Shown piece after piece: positions 48,301 through 55,947 of a DNA stretch of 62,902 nt. How positions within the stretch are numbered: the first letter of the stretch is position 1; each line of letters begins with the position of its first letter. The stretch lies in the NCBI RefSeq assembly GCF_003859795.1, contig NZ_RQYI01000011.1, positions 1-62,902 on the forward strand, in the 5' to 3' direction. This DNA is from Alloprevotella sp. OH1205_COT-284. GTDB taxonomy: Bacteria; Bacteroidota; Bacteroidia; Bacteroidales; Bacteroidaceae. A program made the position numbers and the translations under genes. The notes beneath the pieces are model-generated. The model made no database searches. It was not told where the DNA came from and was given only the letters and a program-made list of their open reading frames with translations.

Positions 48301-50220
48301 CTGAGCGTGATTTCTCCACAAAGAGTTGGATTTCAGTTGCCACTTTACACGCGCTTTTTCCAAAGGAAGATCATTGTAAGTACGGACATGCCCTCTGAAC
48401 GTCACACGATCCCCCAAATACGGTGTAGCGGCAAGAGTATCGATAGTCACGCTGAAAGTGGGACGTTTATACTCTTCTACACGAAAATGAATACGAGCTT
48501 GGAAATCTCTTTTCGGCGGAAGAAATACCCAAAAACGTCCCGGCCTGCAATACTTAGGAAGGATGATCTTTGTAGAAAAAACCCCCATTTCATCGGAAGA
48601 AACCGAAAGTGCATCAAGCTTTTTACCTTGGGCATCAAAGACAATCAATTCCCCCTTCCATCCGCTCACCACTTCAATGTTATCTTCCATTTGCGCATAG
48701 ACCAATCCGGAAATTTCCACGGCCTGCCCCGGACGATAAATTGCGCGATCAGTGAATAACCTGACTTTTCCCTCACGACGCGGAGAAGTCAAAGGAAGTT
48801 TATCTCCATAGGAATTATAATTACCGTAGTCAAGCGGCGGAAGATAAATACTGTCGTTATCTAAACTTTCGGCACTTCCACTGACGGCATCCACAAAACG
48901 AGTGCGTAAAACAGAACCGTCATGGCTGACAGCATGAAAAATCAGACGCTGCGCCTTAGCGGCATACGCCAACTGTACATCTTTACGATGCCCGTCGGCC
49001 AACAATTCGATCAGATATACGCCGGCTTTTGGAAAATGAAACGAAATAGAATCTTCATATTCACGATATGCCGGAACAGATTTGAGTGTACGACGAAGCG
49101 AAAGTTCTTCGGTGGAAGAAACTTGCCGGAACAACCGTTCTATTCGATTACTTTCAAAAGCATCGATCAAACGCGGATCGTTGCCACGGACACCATTGAG
49201 ACGATGAAAACGCACTTGAAGCGTCCGAATGTTCTGTGAACGTATCTTGGCCTTGTATTTCAAACCGGGATAAAAAGCCGTATTTTCAGAAAATGACAAC
49301 AAATTTTCCCAAGAAAGTACAAGTTGAGGGTTCTCCACTCTTTTCAAAAAATCATCAAGTTCGACGGTACGATTTCTGCCATAACGATTCATCCCTTCTC
49401 TCGCCAAGGCGACGGCTTCATCCAAACGATCTGCTTCCAATTCTTGACAAAGTCGGGAATAAGTATTCACATTTTCCGGAAGTTCTATATATCGAAGACG
49501 TATTTTCTCTAAAAATGCGCTTCGCTCTTTGTCAGCTCGCAAATCAGCTCTGTGCAAATCTGTGAAGAGCATTGCCCGGAGATTTTGCTCACGCTCATAA
49601 AATTCAAGGTTTTTGAGCAGTAAACTATCGATAAAACCATTGGAAAACATGGTTTTCATGACATCATGCTCATCAATGATTTCAATCATAGACAAGGTCA
49701 GCACGGAAAGCAAGTCGTCTTGATAAACAGTTCTACTGCTACCTCCGACTTCAAAAAGGGGGAAAAAATCTTTCGTCCGAGCCTTTCCGAGCCTATCGAC
49801 CTCTTCCATCGATGAAACCAATAGTTTTTTCACGTGAATGGCGGTTTCATCGGAATCATCAACCGTTTGCAAAAGCAGCAAACGCGCCAAAGCATTTTGG
49901 TAGAGCGCACGTTCCACCGGACGCGTTTCTTGTGCCAATGCCGTCTCGATATGTTTGAGATAAACGGCTCCGCTGTCGCGTGCAACCTCTTGTTGCAAGA
50001 CTTGGGCAGTGAAAAGCGCACGAATGAGTTGGGGCGTGTTTTTTGTGCGCAGTGCATCATTTCGGATGGCATCAAGATGGGTGAGTGCCGTTTTCGGAAG
50101 ATCCTCGTCGAGGGCTTTTTCCACCGCTTTCCATTGTCGGTCATAGTTTTGTGCGGCCGCCGAAAAGGCGACGAGCAAAAACGATGCGGAAAGCAAGAAT
50201 TTGCAAAGTTTTTTTCTCAT
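45325..50220 (-). CDS. bacterial alpha-2-macroglobulin family protein without a thioester motif
   Basis: The 1631-residue exported protein (signal peptide 1-23, ending SAAAQ) has the order of the family. An N-terminal helical region extends to ~300. MG domains follow, including GKVRLFTDRAIYRPGQAVEI (about 470) and RPGRFWVFLPPKRDF. The bait-type region, the FFLPRLRTDKKGEVTLRFTLP segment (about 1000) and the thioester-like helical domain with GEGGWAWYPGMHTSAWIT (about 1245) follow. The CXEQ thioester motif is not seen where it would be expected. These proteins are thought to trap or protect against proteases in the periplasm. No PBP1c gene is adjacent. The 5' two thirds of the gene is more AT-rich than the 3' third by eye. 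Confidence 0.93.
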   Translation of the reverse strand: MRKKLCKFLLSASFLLVAFSAAAQNYDRQWKAVEKALDEDLPKTALTHLDAIRNDALRTKNTPQLIRALFTAQVLQQEVARDSGAVYLKHIETALAQETRPVERALYQNALARLLLLQTVDDSDETAIHVKKLLVSSMEEVDRLGKARTKDFFPLFEVGGSSRTVYQDDLLSVLTLSMIEIIDEHDVMKTMFSNGFIDSLLLKNLEFYEREQNLRAMLFTDLHRADLRADKERSAFLEKIRLRYIELPENVNTYSRLCQELEADRLDEAVALAREGMNRYGRNRTVELDDFLKRVENPQLVLSWENLLSFSENTAFYPGLKYKAKIRSQNIRTLQVRFHRLNGVRGNDPRLIDAFESNRIERLFRQVSSTEELSLRRTLKSVPAYREYEDSISFHFPKAGVYLIELLADGHRKDVQLAYAAKAQRLIFHAVSHDGSVLRTRFVDAVSGSAESLDNDSIYLPPLDYGNYNSYGDKLPLTSPRREGKVRLFTDRAIYRPGQAVEISGLVYAQMEDNIEVVSGWKGELIVFDAQGKKLDALSVSSDEMGVFSTKIILPKYCRPGRFWVFLPPKRDFQARIHFRVEEYKRPTFSVTIDTLAATPYLGDRVTFRGHVRTYNDLPLEKARVKWQLKSNSLWRNHAQNQLVYNQSGELSTDENGFFQIEVQLGDTISPKNSHYFTLSAEVLAENGETQIGTRSVLVRSSKPFPKPTEARKPIEVIADKEKGIFKVAISAPMFVHYDLVSFEGGLLESKIFAVTDSATFIHQWKDTYGDAAVAYYAAVKNGKLISQKILLERPRPDKRLVLSWKTFRSRLQPGQEEEWTLSVKHPDGKTATANVLATLYDASLNTFATNKWNFSLYFSRNKPLVHTQCFSAYTPSLSATYEVKYRDVPLLSWTRWREDMFSYNRRYTVGFGAKKPALRIRGLSKVNEMTGNISVSVSEDAETAPQTTTAEEKSDTFDFDAMTIRRNFDETAFFLPRLRTDKKGEVTLRFTLPESLTQWQLNVFAHDAELRHALLTENIVARKLLMAEAALPRFLREGDETDFSVTVRNVDEIEQKGILHFILSDSNGKMLKKFRKPFELAPGKSLNTSFSYAVPTGHTELIARVIAKSETYSDGEERVIPILSRQITLTHAVPFTVKSGENYTQKETEARRRLLGELEAGVHPELSVDTCRDARSEVTNVVPKLLENKGESSIDKAIALYAIELVAALPQYLAIESAELAARRAEAVDRLRELQSGEGGWAWYPGMHTSAWITADITLLLARLSVLTGEQHFRPMLQRAVRYLDHFIRNEVEKMKEEKQPSFYLGEVHWRYLYIDCLLGRKPSSDVNYLLSRAAHHRKEMSMYGKSGQAVVLAGTKHDAEARLALRSVIEHTVFSEEMGRYFDTDRALQGYASYRIPTQIFAMEALDRLTNPEEALGGMSVRQLVDEMKLWLLQSKRTQVWNTSRATVDAVYALLRQPDDANAGLAWGAVTATYRLPAAKAAAKGNGLHLERRLEIKKGTEWQPVALNQKGETDTPIHIGDRVRWVYTLVADRDFDHVVLRSSRPACFETAHPLSGYSWQHSLAFYRMVRDSANEYFTEHLAKGRHVFAEEMFVDRAGRFDGGLGTLECVFAPEFTGNSSHIVVKTLGR

Positions 50221-50285
50221 AGTATCGGATATTGTTCAAAAAATGATGGTTTCATCGGCAATTTCTGTTTCTACGCCCGATGAAA

Positions 50286-50882
50286 TCAGCTTAAAAGCCC
50301 TTCTTCTTTGAGAGCGGCCACAAGTTGTTCGAGTTCGGCATACCACTCTTTGCCAAAACGACGAATGAGCGGTTCTTTCAAAAACACGTAAATGGGCAGT
50401 CCAAGTTCATTTCCCAATTTTCGTGCCGGCGCGCACACCGTCCAACGGTCATAATTGAGGGCAACGGTGCCATTAGACAAGCGTTTTTCACGAATCGGAT
50501 AGAGATAACAGCTGATGGGTTTCGCCCAATCTATACGCCCCTCCCGATGGGCACGATCCGTGGCACACAAACAAACGCCCCGCTCATCATAGCAGGTGAA
50601 ACAGCAATCTTTTCCTCCGACGATACTTGTGACAAGCTCTCCGTCGGGATCACGATAGGCCACTCCTTGTTTGTTGAGCACCTTTCGGGCACGTGGATCG
50701 AGATCATGCCAAACAGCCGGCAACACACGCTCCAAATGCCCGATTTCATCGACCGTCACCGGCGCGCCGGCATCTCCCTCAATGCAACAAGCACCGCCGC
50801 AGGCTTCGAGATCGCAGCAAAAATGTTCGGTCAGGATGTCGGGCGAGAGCAAAACGTCGCCCACTTGAAGAATGGGAAGCAT
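50286..50882 (-). CDS. DUF3109 family Cys-rich protein
   Basis: The 198-residue protein (start MLPILQVGDVLLSP chosen) has Cys-rich motifs FCCDLEACGGACCIEGDAG (about 21-39), GKDCCFTCY and CLCATDRAH, then CYLYPI. These fit DUF3109, a family related to the CxxxC(x)CC YkgJ/zinc or iron-sulfur binding proteins. The function is not known. It lies between ung and the macroglobulin gene and is probably co-transcribed with them. Confidence 0.88.
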   Translation of the reverse strand: MLPILQVGDVLLSPDILTEHFCCDLEACGGACCIEGDAGAPVTVDEIGHLERVLPAVWHDLDPRARKVLNKQGVAYRDPDGELVTSIVGGKDCCFTCYDERGVCLCATDRAHREGRIDWAKPISCYLYPIREKRLSNGTVALNYDRWTVCAPARKLGNELGLPIYVFLKEPLIRRFGKEWYAELEQLVAALKEEGLLS

Positions 50883-50963
50883 GGCAGATGTTGGGGAATA
50901 ATGAGGTTTGGCAAAGCATTGCAAGCTGTGCTCGATTTACTTTTTACGGTGATGCGGAGCAGC

Positions 50964-51623
50964 CTACCAAACGATGGGCGATTTGCCGTTTTGACACAGA
51001 TAGGCATTGGCGCGCGAAAAGTGGTGGTTGCCGAAGAAACCGCGATAGGCCGACAGCGGAGAGGGGTGTGCGCTTTTGAGCACCAGATGTCGGGAAGTGT
51101 CGATGAAAGCGCCTTTTTTCTGCGCGTAACTCCCCCAAAGAATAAACACCAAGCCCTCCCGTTCTTCGGCAAGGCGGCGCACGGCGGCATCGGTGAACAG
51201 TTCCCAACCGCGGCCTTGATGCGAGCCGGCGCGATGCGCTCTGACGGTGAGTGTGGCATTGAGCAGCAAAACGCCTTGATCCGCCCAGCGCAACAAACTG
51301 CCGCTTTCGGGAGAAGGTGTGCCGAGATCGCTCTCTATTTCTTTGAAGATATTGAGCAGCGAGGGCGGTTTTGCGACGCCGTCGGGAACGGAGAAGCATA
51401 AACCCTCGGCCTGCCCCGGTTCGTGATAAGGATCTTGTCCGAGGATCACGACTTTCACCTCATCGAAAGGACAATGGTCGAAAGCGGCAAAAACCTTTGA
51501 CGCCGGAGGGAAACATCTCGTTGAAGCATATTCCGTGCGGACAAAAGCAGAAAGCTCTTGAAAATAAGGAGCCTCAAATTCCGATTTCAGACGTTGATGC
51601 CAAGAGGGGTGAATGCGTATCAT
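50964..51623 (-). CDS. ung: uracil-DNA glycosylase
   Basis: Ung removes uracil from DNA. The water-activating loop GQDPYHEPGQAEGLCFSV holds the catalytic Asp64 (start taken at 51623, 219 residues). The later HPSPLSAYRGFFG motif holds the conserved His. The longer upstream frame was rejected because it runs through the promoter at 51707-51739. Confidence 0.96.
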   Translation of the reverse strand: MIRIHPSWHQRLKSEFEAPYFQELSAFVRTEYASTRCFPPASKVFAAFDHCPFDEVKVVILGQDPYHEPGQAEGLCFSVPDGVAKPPSLLNIFKEIESDLGTPSPESGSLLRWADQGVLLLNATLTVRAHRAGSHQGRGWELFTDAAVRRLAEEREGLVFILWGSYAQKKGAFIDTSRHLVLKSAHPSPLSAYRGFFGNHHFSRANAYLCQNGKSPIVW

Positions 51624-51706
51624 GGAAAAATTACATTTCTTTGCCTTTCCTTCTTGCCGTTTGTCCATGAAGAGCGTCAAAGGAAGAGGGAAGATCGGGG
51701 TTCTCT

Positions 51707-51739
51707 GCAAAGTTAAAAATAAAGGGTGATTAGCCCAAA
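51707..51739 (-). promoter_or_regulatory. ung operon promoter
   Basis: On the minus strand TTTG (51739-51736), a 21-nt spacer and TAACTTTG (51714-51707). It should serve ung, the DUF3109 gene and perhaps the macroglobulin gene. Confidence 0.7.
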
Positions 51740-52245
51740 TTCCTTTTATTTTTTTATCGGTAGGCAACGCGGAGTTGAGCAGGAGCGAAAGACCGTTCAC
51801 AAACTTATGCCACGCGGAAGCCCGCTCGTCATTCCTTCCGCTGATGTCTTTCTCGTTCCCTACGAAACGGATTGACGGGCAGATGTCCGAACTTACTTTT
51901 TTTGAGGGGAAGGTCTGCCATAGAAATGTAGGGCGTTCCTCTCGGTGTCCTCCAATGTTTCTCAAACACAAGAAACACCGTCGGCACGGAAATTCGCGAT
52001 GCAAGAATGCCCCGTCCTCCAATCGTTCAAAGAGGCGTGTCCGTTGTTCGCCCCGACCAAAGACCGGAGCGGGATTGTTTTGACGATTTTCTGACCGCCA
52101 CTCCCCTGCCCTTCGAAGCTTGCCACACCGAAAAAACGTGTTTGATTATCGGTCGGAAACTTTTGCGACAACCTCGGAGCGTTGCACACCTATTTTTGTT
52201 CGCCTTTGCATCGTCCGGCAAGGCCGACACCCCTGCTTTCACCCC
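51740..52245. other. intergenic sequence between ung promoter and repeat copy 3
   Basis: Several short frames exist on both strands, for example 51775-52083 and 51962-52189, but none has recognisable domains or typical composition. No gene is called. Confidence 0.4.
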
Positions 52246-52750
52246 ATAATTTTGTTTTTTGCCGTTTTGCCTTCGCAAAAGCGAATACCGATTTGATTTT
52301 CAGCGCATTTCGTGCGAAGGCAAGTGAAGGCAAACTTCCCGACGAATTTGTAACAAACTGAAAATCAAAAACTCTCGGTGAAGGCAAAATCCTCGTTTTG
52401 CTTTCACCTGCTTTCACCATGGCGGTGCGCAAAGCGGCCTTTTTCGAGGGTGTGAAAGCAAAATTTCGCGATAACAAACTGGACAACAAGCAGTTGGGAG
52501 AGGAAATTTTATTTTGCCTTCACTTGCCTTCGCACGAAATTCACTGACATTCAACGATTTGATTCGTTTTGCGAAGGCAGTGAAGGCAAAATGCTATCCA
52601 TAGGTATACGCGCGTGCGCGCGAGAGCAGGGGGTGCTGCGCGCAGACAGGAGGCAGAATGATTTACCTTTGAGGTAGAATTTTCCAACTCAGAGGTAGAA
52701 CCTCCCGGCTCAAAGGCAGTTTTTTTCAACTCGCAGGTTGTCGCGCTTTT
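52246..52750 (+). repeat. composite intergenic repeat element, copy 3
   Basis: It has the same order as copy 2: CCCCATAATTTTG, T-run, GCCGTTTTGCCTTCGC, GTGCGAAGGCAAGTGAAGGC, complementary TTTTGCTTTCACC, TTTTGCCTTCACTTGCCTTC and GCGAAGGCAGTGAAGGC. Next come the box TACGCGCGTGCGCGCGAGAG (52606-52625) and five 21-bp units starting at 52646, 52667, 52688, 52709 and 52730. The box and array lie at the same distance from the left end as in copy 2. Confidence 0.82.
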
Positions 52751-52807
52751 CCGCCCGAATTGCATCGTCGTCTTTTGAAGAGTTCTCCCCCGACAAATGT
52801 CCGATCT

Positions 52808-52845
52808 GAAAACGGCAGGCCTTCCCGATCAAGAGAGGCCTGCCG
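52808..52845 (-). terminator. parC terminator
   Basis: CGGCAGGCCT at 52813-52822 pairs with AGGCCTGCCG at 52836-52845; on the minus strand TTTT follows. It lies 38 bp after the parC stop. Confidence 0.85.
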
Positions 52846-52882
52846 CTTCTGTGGGTCGGCTGTCAATGCGAAACGGGGGAAA

Positions 52883-55663
52883 TCAGAAGAGTTTGAGTTG
52901 CCCCGTCAGTTCGTCCATGATGTCGTTTTCGGTTTGTGAGGGAGGCGTGGCGATGCTTTTGTCCGGATCTATGGTTTCCGGTTCGATGGTTTCATCGTCG
53001 GACACCTGCTCCTCGATTTCCGGAAATCGGGTAGGTTCGAGCTCTTCCACCTTGGCCACGTTGAGGGTGGTCACGCGTTTGCCTTTCGCCTTGAAACTTT
53101 TCACGCCGATAAACTCCTCGGCGTCGATTTCCAAGGGTTCTCGGAAATCGTCGGGGGCGGCATAGGTGACGCGGAAGCGCGGAAAGGCTTGGTCGGAGAG
53201 TGCCACGAAACGGCAATCGGGATTTTCGCCCATGAAATTGAGATGGCGCGTTTGAGCGGTGCGTTCGAGGGTGAAGCGTTTCACGTAGAGGTTGTTGTCG
53301 TTGTCGGCATCATAAAGGACGGCCGTCCAAACCTTTTCTTCCGAGAACTTCTCCACCCGCAATATGCCCGACGCCTCATAGTGGTTGTTGGGGTCGAAGT
53401 TGGTGGTGTAGAAATCTCCGTTTTCGAGCACGACCAACACCATGTCGCCGCTGTGAAACTCGCCCAAAAATGCGCCGCGTTCGTCGAAATTGAGCCGCTG
53501 CACATCGTGATCGAACCACACTTTTCGGCCGCCGAGGGTTGAAGCACCGTGGGCTTTGAGGGTAATGCGGTGTACGTCAAGGCGCGTGAGCAGATTTCCC
53601 TTTGAACCACGACCTTTCACGGCCAACTCGGCAAACGACTTGTCGAAGAAAATGCGGCGCAGCTTGGGATTGGGTTTGAGCGTGACCTTGATGACTTCGG
53701 CCTCGCCGTTGGGATTGGCCGTGAAATAGTGTACCTTGGAGCCGGGAGCACCCGTCGTCAGGTCGTACTCCCTATCTTGCGTGATGCTCGTCACGTTGAA
53801 GCGTTTCACGTAGTAGGCTCCGTCTTTGCCGTCGCGATAAACGGCATTGTAGATGGTGCGCTGATCGTTTTTCTTGAAGACGGCGATGTGGATGATTTCG
53901 GCCTTTCGCTTTTCGGCCTTCGAACGCTCGGTTTCGCCGATGTAAACCTTGTCGGACACGCGCGTCACTTTGTAGGTGCCGTCGCGATAGAAGATGATGA
54001 CATTGTCGATATTGGAGCAGTTTTCGACAAACTCGTCTTTTTTCAAAGACGTCCCCATAAATCCGTCGGCGCGGTTGATGTAGAGTTTTTCGTTGGCTTC
54101 CACCACTTTTGCGGCCTCGATGGTGTCGAAAGAGCGGATTTCCGTCAATCGGGGATGTTCGGCCGCGTAGCGGTCTTTGATGAGGGTGAACCAACGGATG
54201 GCTACATCGGTGAGATGGGCGAGGTCGTGGTCGATTTCGGCAATTTCGGCTTTGATGCGCGCGATGAGTTCGTCGGCTTTGGCTTTGTTGAATTTGAGAA
54301 TGCGCGCCATTTTGATTTCGAGCAGGCGGAGAAGATCGTCGCGAGTGACGGCGCGCACGAAGTCCTTTTTGAACGGTTCGAGCCGTGTGTCGATGTGCTT
54401 CAAGGCGATGTCGAGATCGGCCGCGTTTTCATAAGCCTTGTCCTTATAGATGCGTTCGTCGATGAAGATGCGTTCCAAGGAGGCAAACATCATGCTTTCC
54501 AAGAGTTCGCCGCGGCGGATTTCAAGCTCCCGGCGCAACAACTCCTTGGTGTTTTCGGCATTGGCTTTGAGCACCTCGCTCACCGTCACAAATCTCGGCG
54601 TGGCATCGTCGATGATGCAGCAGTTGGGCGATATGCTCACCTCGCAGTCGGTAAACGCATAGAGGGCATCGAGCGTTTTGTCGCTCGACACTCCGGGTGC
54701 CAAATGCACCAATATCTCCACTTGTTCGGCGGTGAAATCTTGTATTTGCCGGATTTTGATACGCCCTTTGTCGGCCGCCTTTTTAATGCTTTCGCAAAGG
54801 CTGTCGACGGTTTTTCCGAAAGGCAGTTCGGTAATGGCAATGGTTTTGCTGTCGCGCTTTTCGATTCGGGCGCGCACCTTCACGCTGCCGCCGCGAAGTC
54901 CGTCGTTATAGCGCGAAACATCGATCAGACCGCCCGTTTGGAAATCCGGATAAATCTTAAACTCCTCACCGCGAAGGTAAGCAATGGCCGCATCGCAAAG
55001 CTCACCGAAATTGTGGGGCAGGATTTTCGCACTCAGTCCGACGGCAATGCCCTCCGCTCCTTGCGCCAACAGGAGAGGGAACTTCACGGGCAGTGCGACC
55101 GGTTCTTTGTTGCGGCCGTCGTAGGAGAGTTTCCATTCGGTGGTTTTGGGATTGAAGAGCACGTCGAGCGCAAACTTCGTCAGCCGCCCTTCGATGTATC
55201 GGGGAGCGGCCGCCTCGTCGCCGGTCAGGATATTGCCCCACGACCCTTGGCAGTCAATGAGCAGATTTTGTCGTCCCATCTGCGTGAGCGCATCGACAAT
55301 GGAGGCGTCGCCGTGAGGGTGAAACTTCATGGTTTCGCCGGCAATGTTGGCCACTTTGTTGTAGCGGCCGTCGTCCATGCGCTTCATCGTGTGGAGAATG
55401 CGCCGCTGCACGGGTTTCAATCCGTCGTAAAGATGCGGAACGGCACGTTCGAGAATAACGTAGGAGGCATAGTCGAGAAACCAGTTTTGGTACATTCCTT
55501 TGAGGGGATGCACACTGATGTTCTCTTCGCCGTCGGCGGCATTGGGGTCGTAGCCGGAATGCTCGGCCGGAGCGTCCGTATCGACGTCTTCCGTTTCGTG
55601 AAGTTCGCGCTGTGCGGTGAGGTCTTCGGTTTGAAATTCCGTGTCTTTCGGGTCTTTGCTCAT
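52883..55663 (-). CDS. parC: DNA topoisomerase IV subunit A
   Basis: The 926-residue protein has an acidic N-terminal extension (~50 residues), then the GyrA/ParC breakage-reunion domain. This contains the QRDR-like FHPHGDASIVDALTQMGRQ (about 114-132) and the catalytic Tyr156 in AAAPRYIEGRLTKFAL. A coiled-coil arm follows, and then a beta-pinwheel C-terminal domain from ~560 with degenerate blades (SKVHYFTANPNGEAEVIK, KGRGSKGNLLTRLD). The pinwheel's lack of a clear GyrA box points to ParC rather than GyrA. No parE is adjacent. Confidence 0.93.
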   Translation of the reverse strand: MSKDPKDTEFQTEDLTAQRELHETEDVDTDAPAEHSGYDPNAADGEENISVHPLKGMYQNWFLDYASYVILERAVPHLYDGLKPVQRRILHTMKRMDDGRYNKVANIAGETMKFHPHGDASIVDALTQMGRQNLLIDCQGSWGNILTGDEAAAPRYIEGRLTKFALDVLFNPKTTEWKLSYDGRNKEPVALPVKFPLLLAQGAEGIAVGLSAKILPHNFGELCDAAIAYLRGEEFKIYPDFQTGGLIDVSRYNDGLRGGSVKVRARIEKRDSKTIAITELPFGKTVDSLCESIKKAADKGRIKIRQIQDFTAEQVEILVHLAPGVSSDKTLDALYAFTDCEVSISPNCCIIDDATPRFVTVSEVLKANAENTKELLRRELEIRRGELLESMMFASLERIFIDERIYKDKAYENAADLDIALKHIDTRLEPFKKDFVRAVTRDDLLRLLEIKMARILKFNKAKADELIARIKAEIAEIDHDLAHLTDVAIRWFTLIKDRYAAEHPRLTEIRSFDTIEAAKVVEANEKLYINRADGFMGTSLKKDEFVENCSNIDNVIIFYRDGTYKVTRVSDKVYIGETERSKAEKRKAEIIHIAVFKKNDQRTIYNAVYRDGKDGAYYVKRFNVTSITQDREYDLTTGAPGSKVHYFTANPNGEAEVIKVTLKPNPKLRRIFFDKSFAELAVKGRGSKGNLLTRLDVHRITLKAHGASTLGGRKVWFDHDVQRLNFDERGAFLGEFHSGDMVLVVLENGDFYTTNFDPNNHYEASGILRVEKFSEEKVWTAVLYDADNDNNLYVKRFTLERTAQTRHLNFMGENPDCRFVALSDQAFPRFRVTYAAPDDFREPLEIDAEEFIGVKSFKAKGKRVTTLNVAKVEELEPTRFPEIEEQVSDDETIEPETIDPDKSIATPPSQTENDIMDELTGQLKLF

Positions 55664-55718
55664 CGTGTCTTTGTGATTTTCGCCGCGTCTTTGCGCAGGC
55701 GCGTCGGGTTGTGTTTTG

Positions 55719-55726
55719 CAAAAATA
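55719..55726 (-). promoter_or_regulatory. parC -7 element
   Basis: The minus strand reads TATTTTTGC. No clear -33 at proper spacing. Confidence 0.5.
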
Positions 55727-55870
55727 ACGATTTCTGAGCAAATGACAGGTGTTTTGCAGAATTTCCCCCTGCCCTTTCGCTCATTTTGTGGATGTCCGCC
55801 GGTCGGATGTCGGCTTCCCACCGGTCATGTCCGAAAAGTGCTTGCGGGGCAGACATAGGCTACCGACAAG

Positions 55871-55912
55871 AAAGAGTTCGTGTCAAGATAAAGCTTTTGA
55901 CACGAACTCTTT
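55871..55912 (-). terminator. terminator after the TonB receptor gene
   Basis: AAAGAGTTCGTGTCAA (55871-55886) pairs perfectly with TTGACACGAACTCTTT (55897-55912). It ends the receptor transcript before parC. Confidence 0.85.
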
Positions 55913-55947
55913 TGAAGCTATACTGTGCGCCCCATGGGCGTGTGAGA

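Noticed and set aside
53729-55858. 709-residue plus-strand frame opposite parC
   Set aside because: Shadow of parC; the breakage-reunion motifs are on the minus strand.
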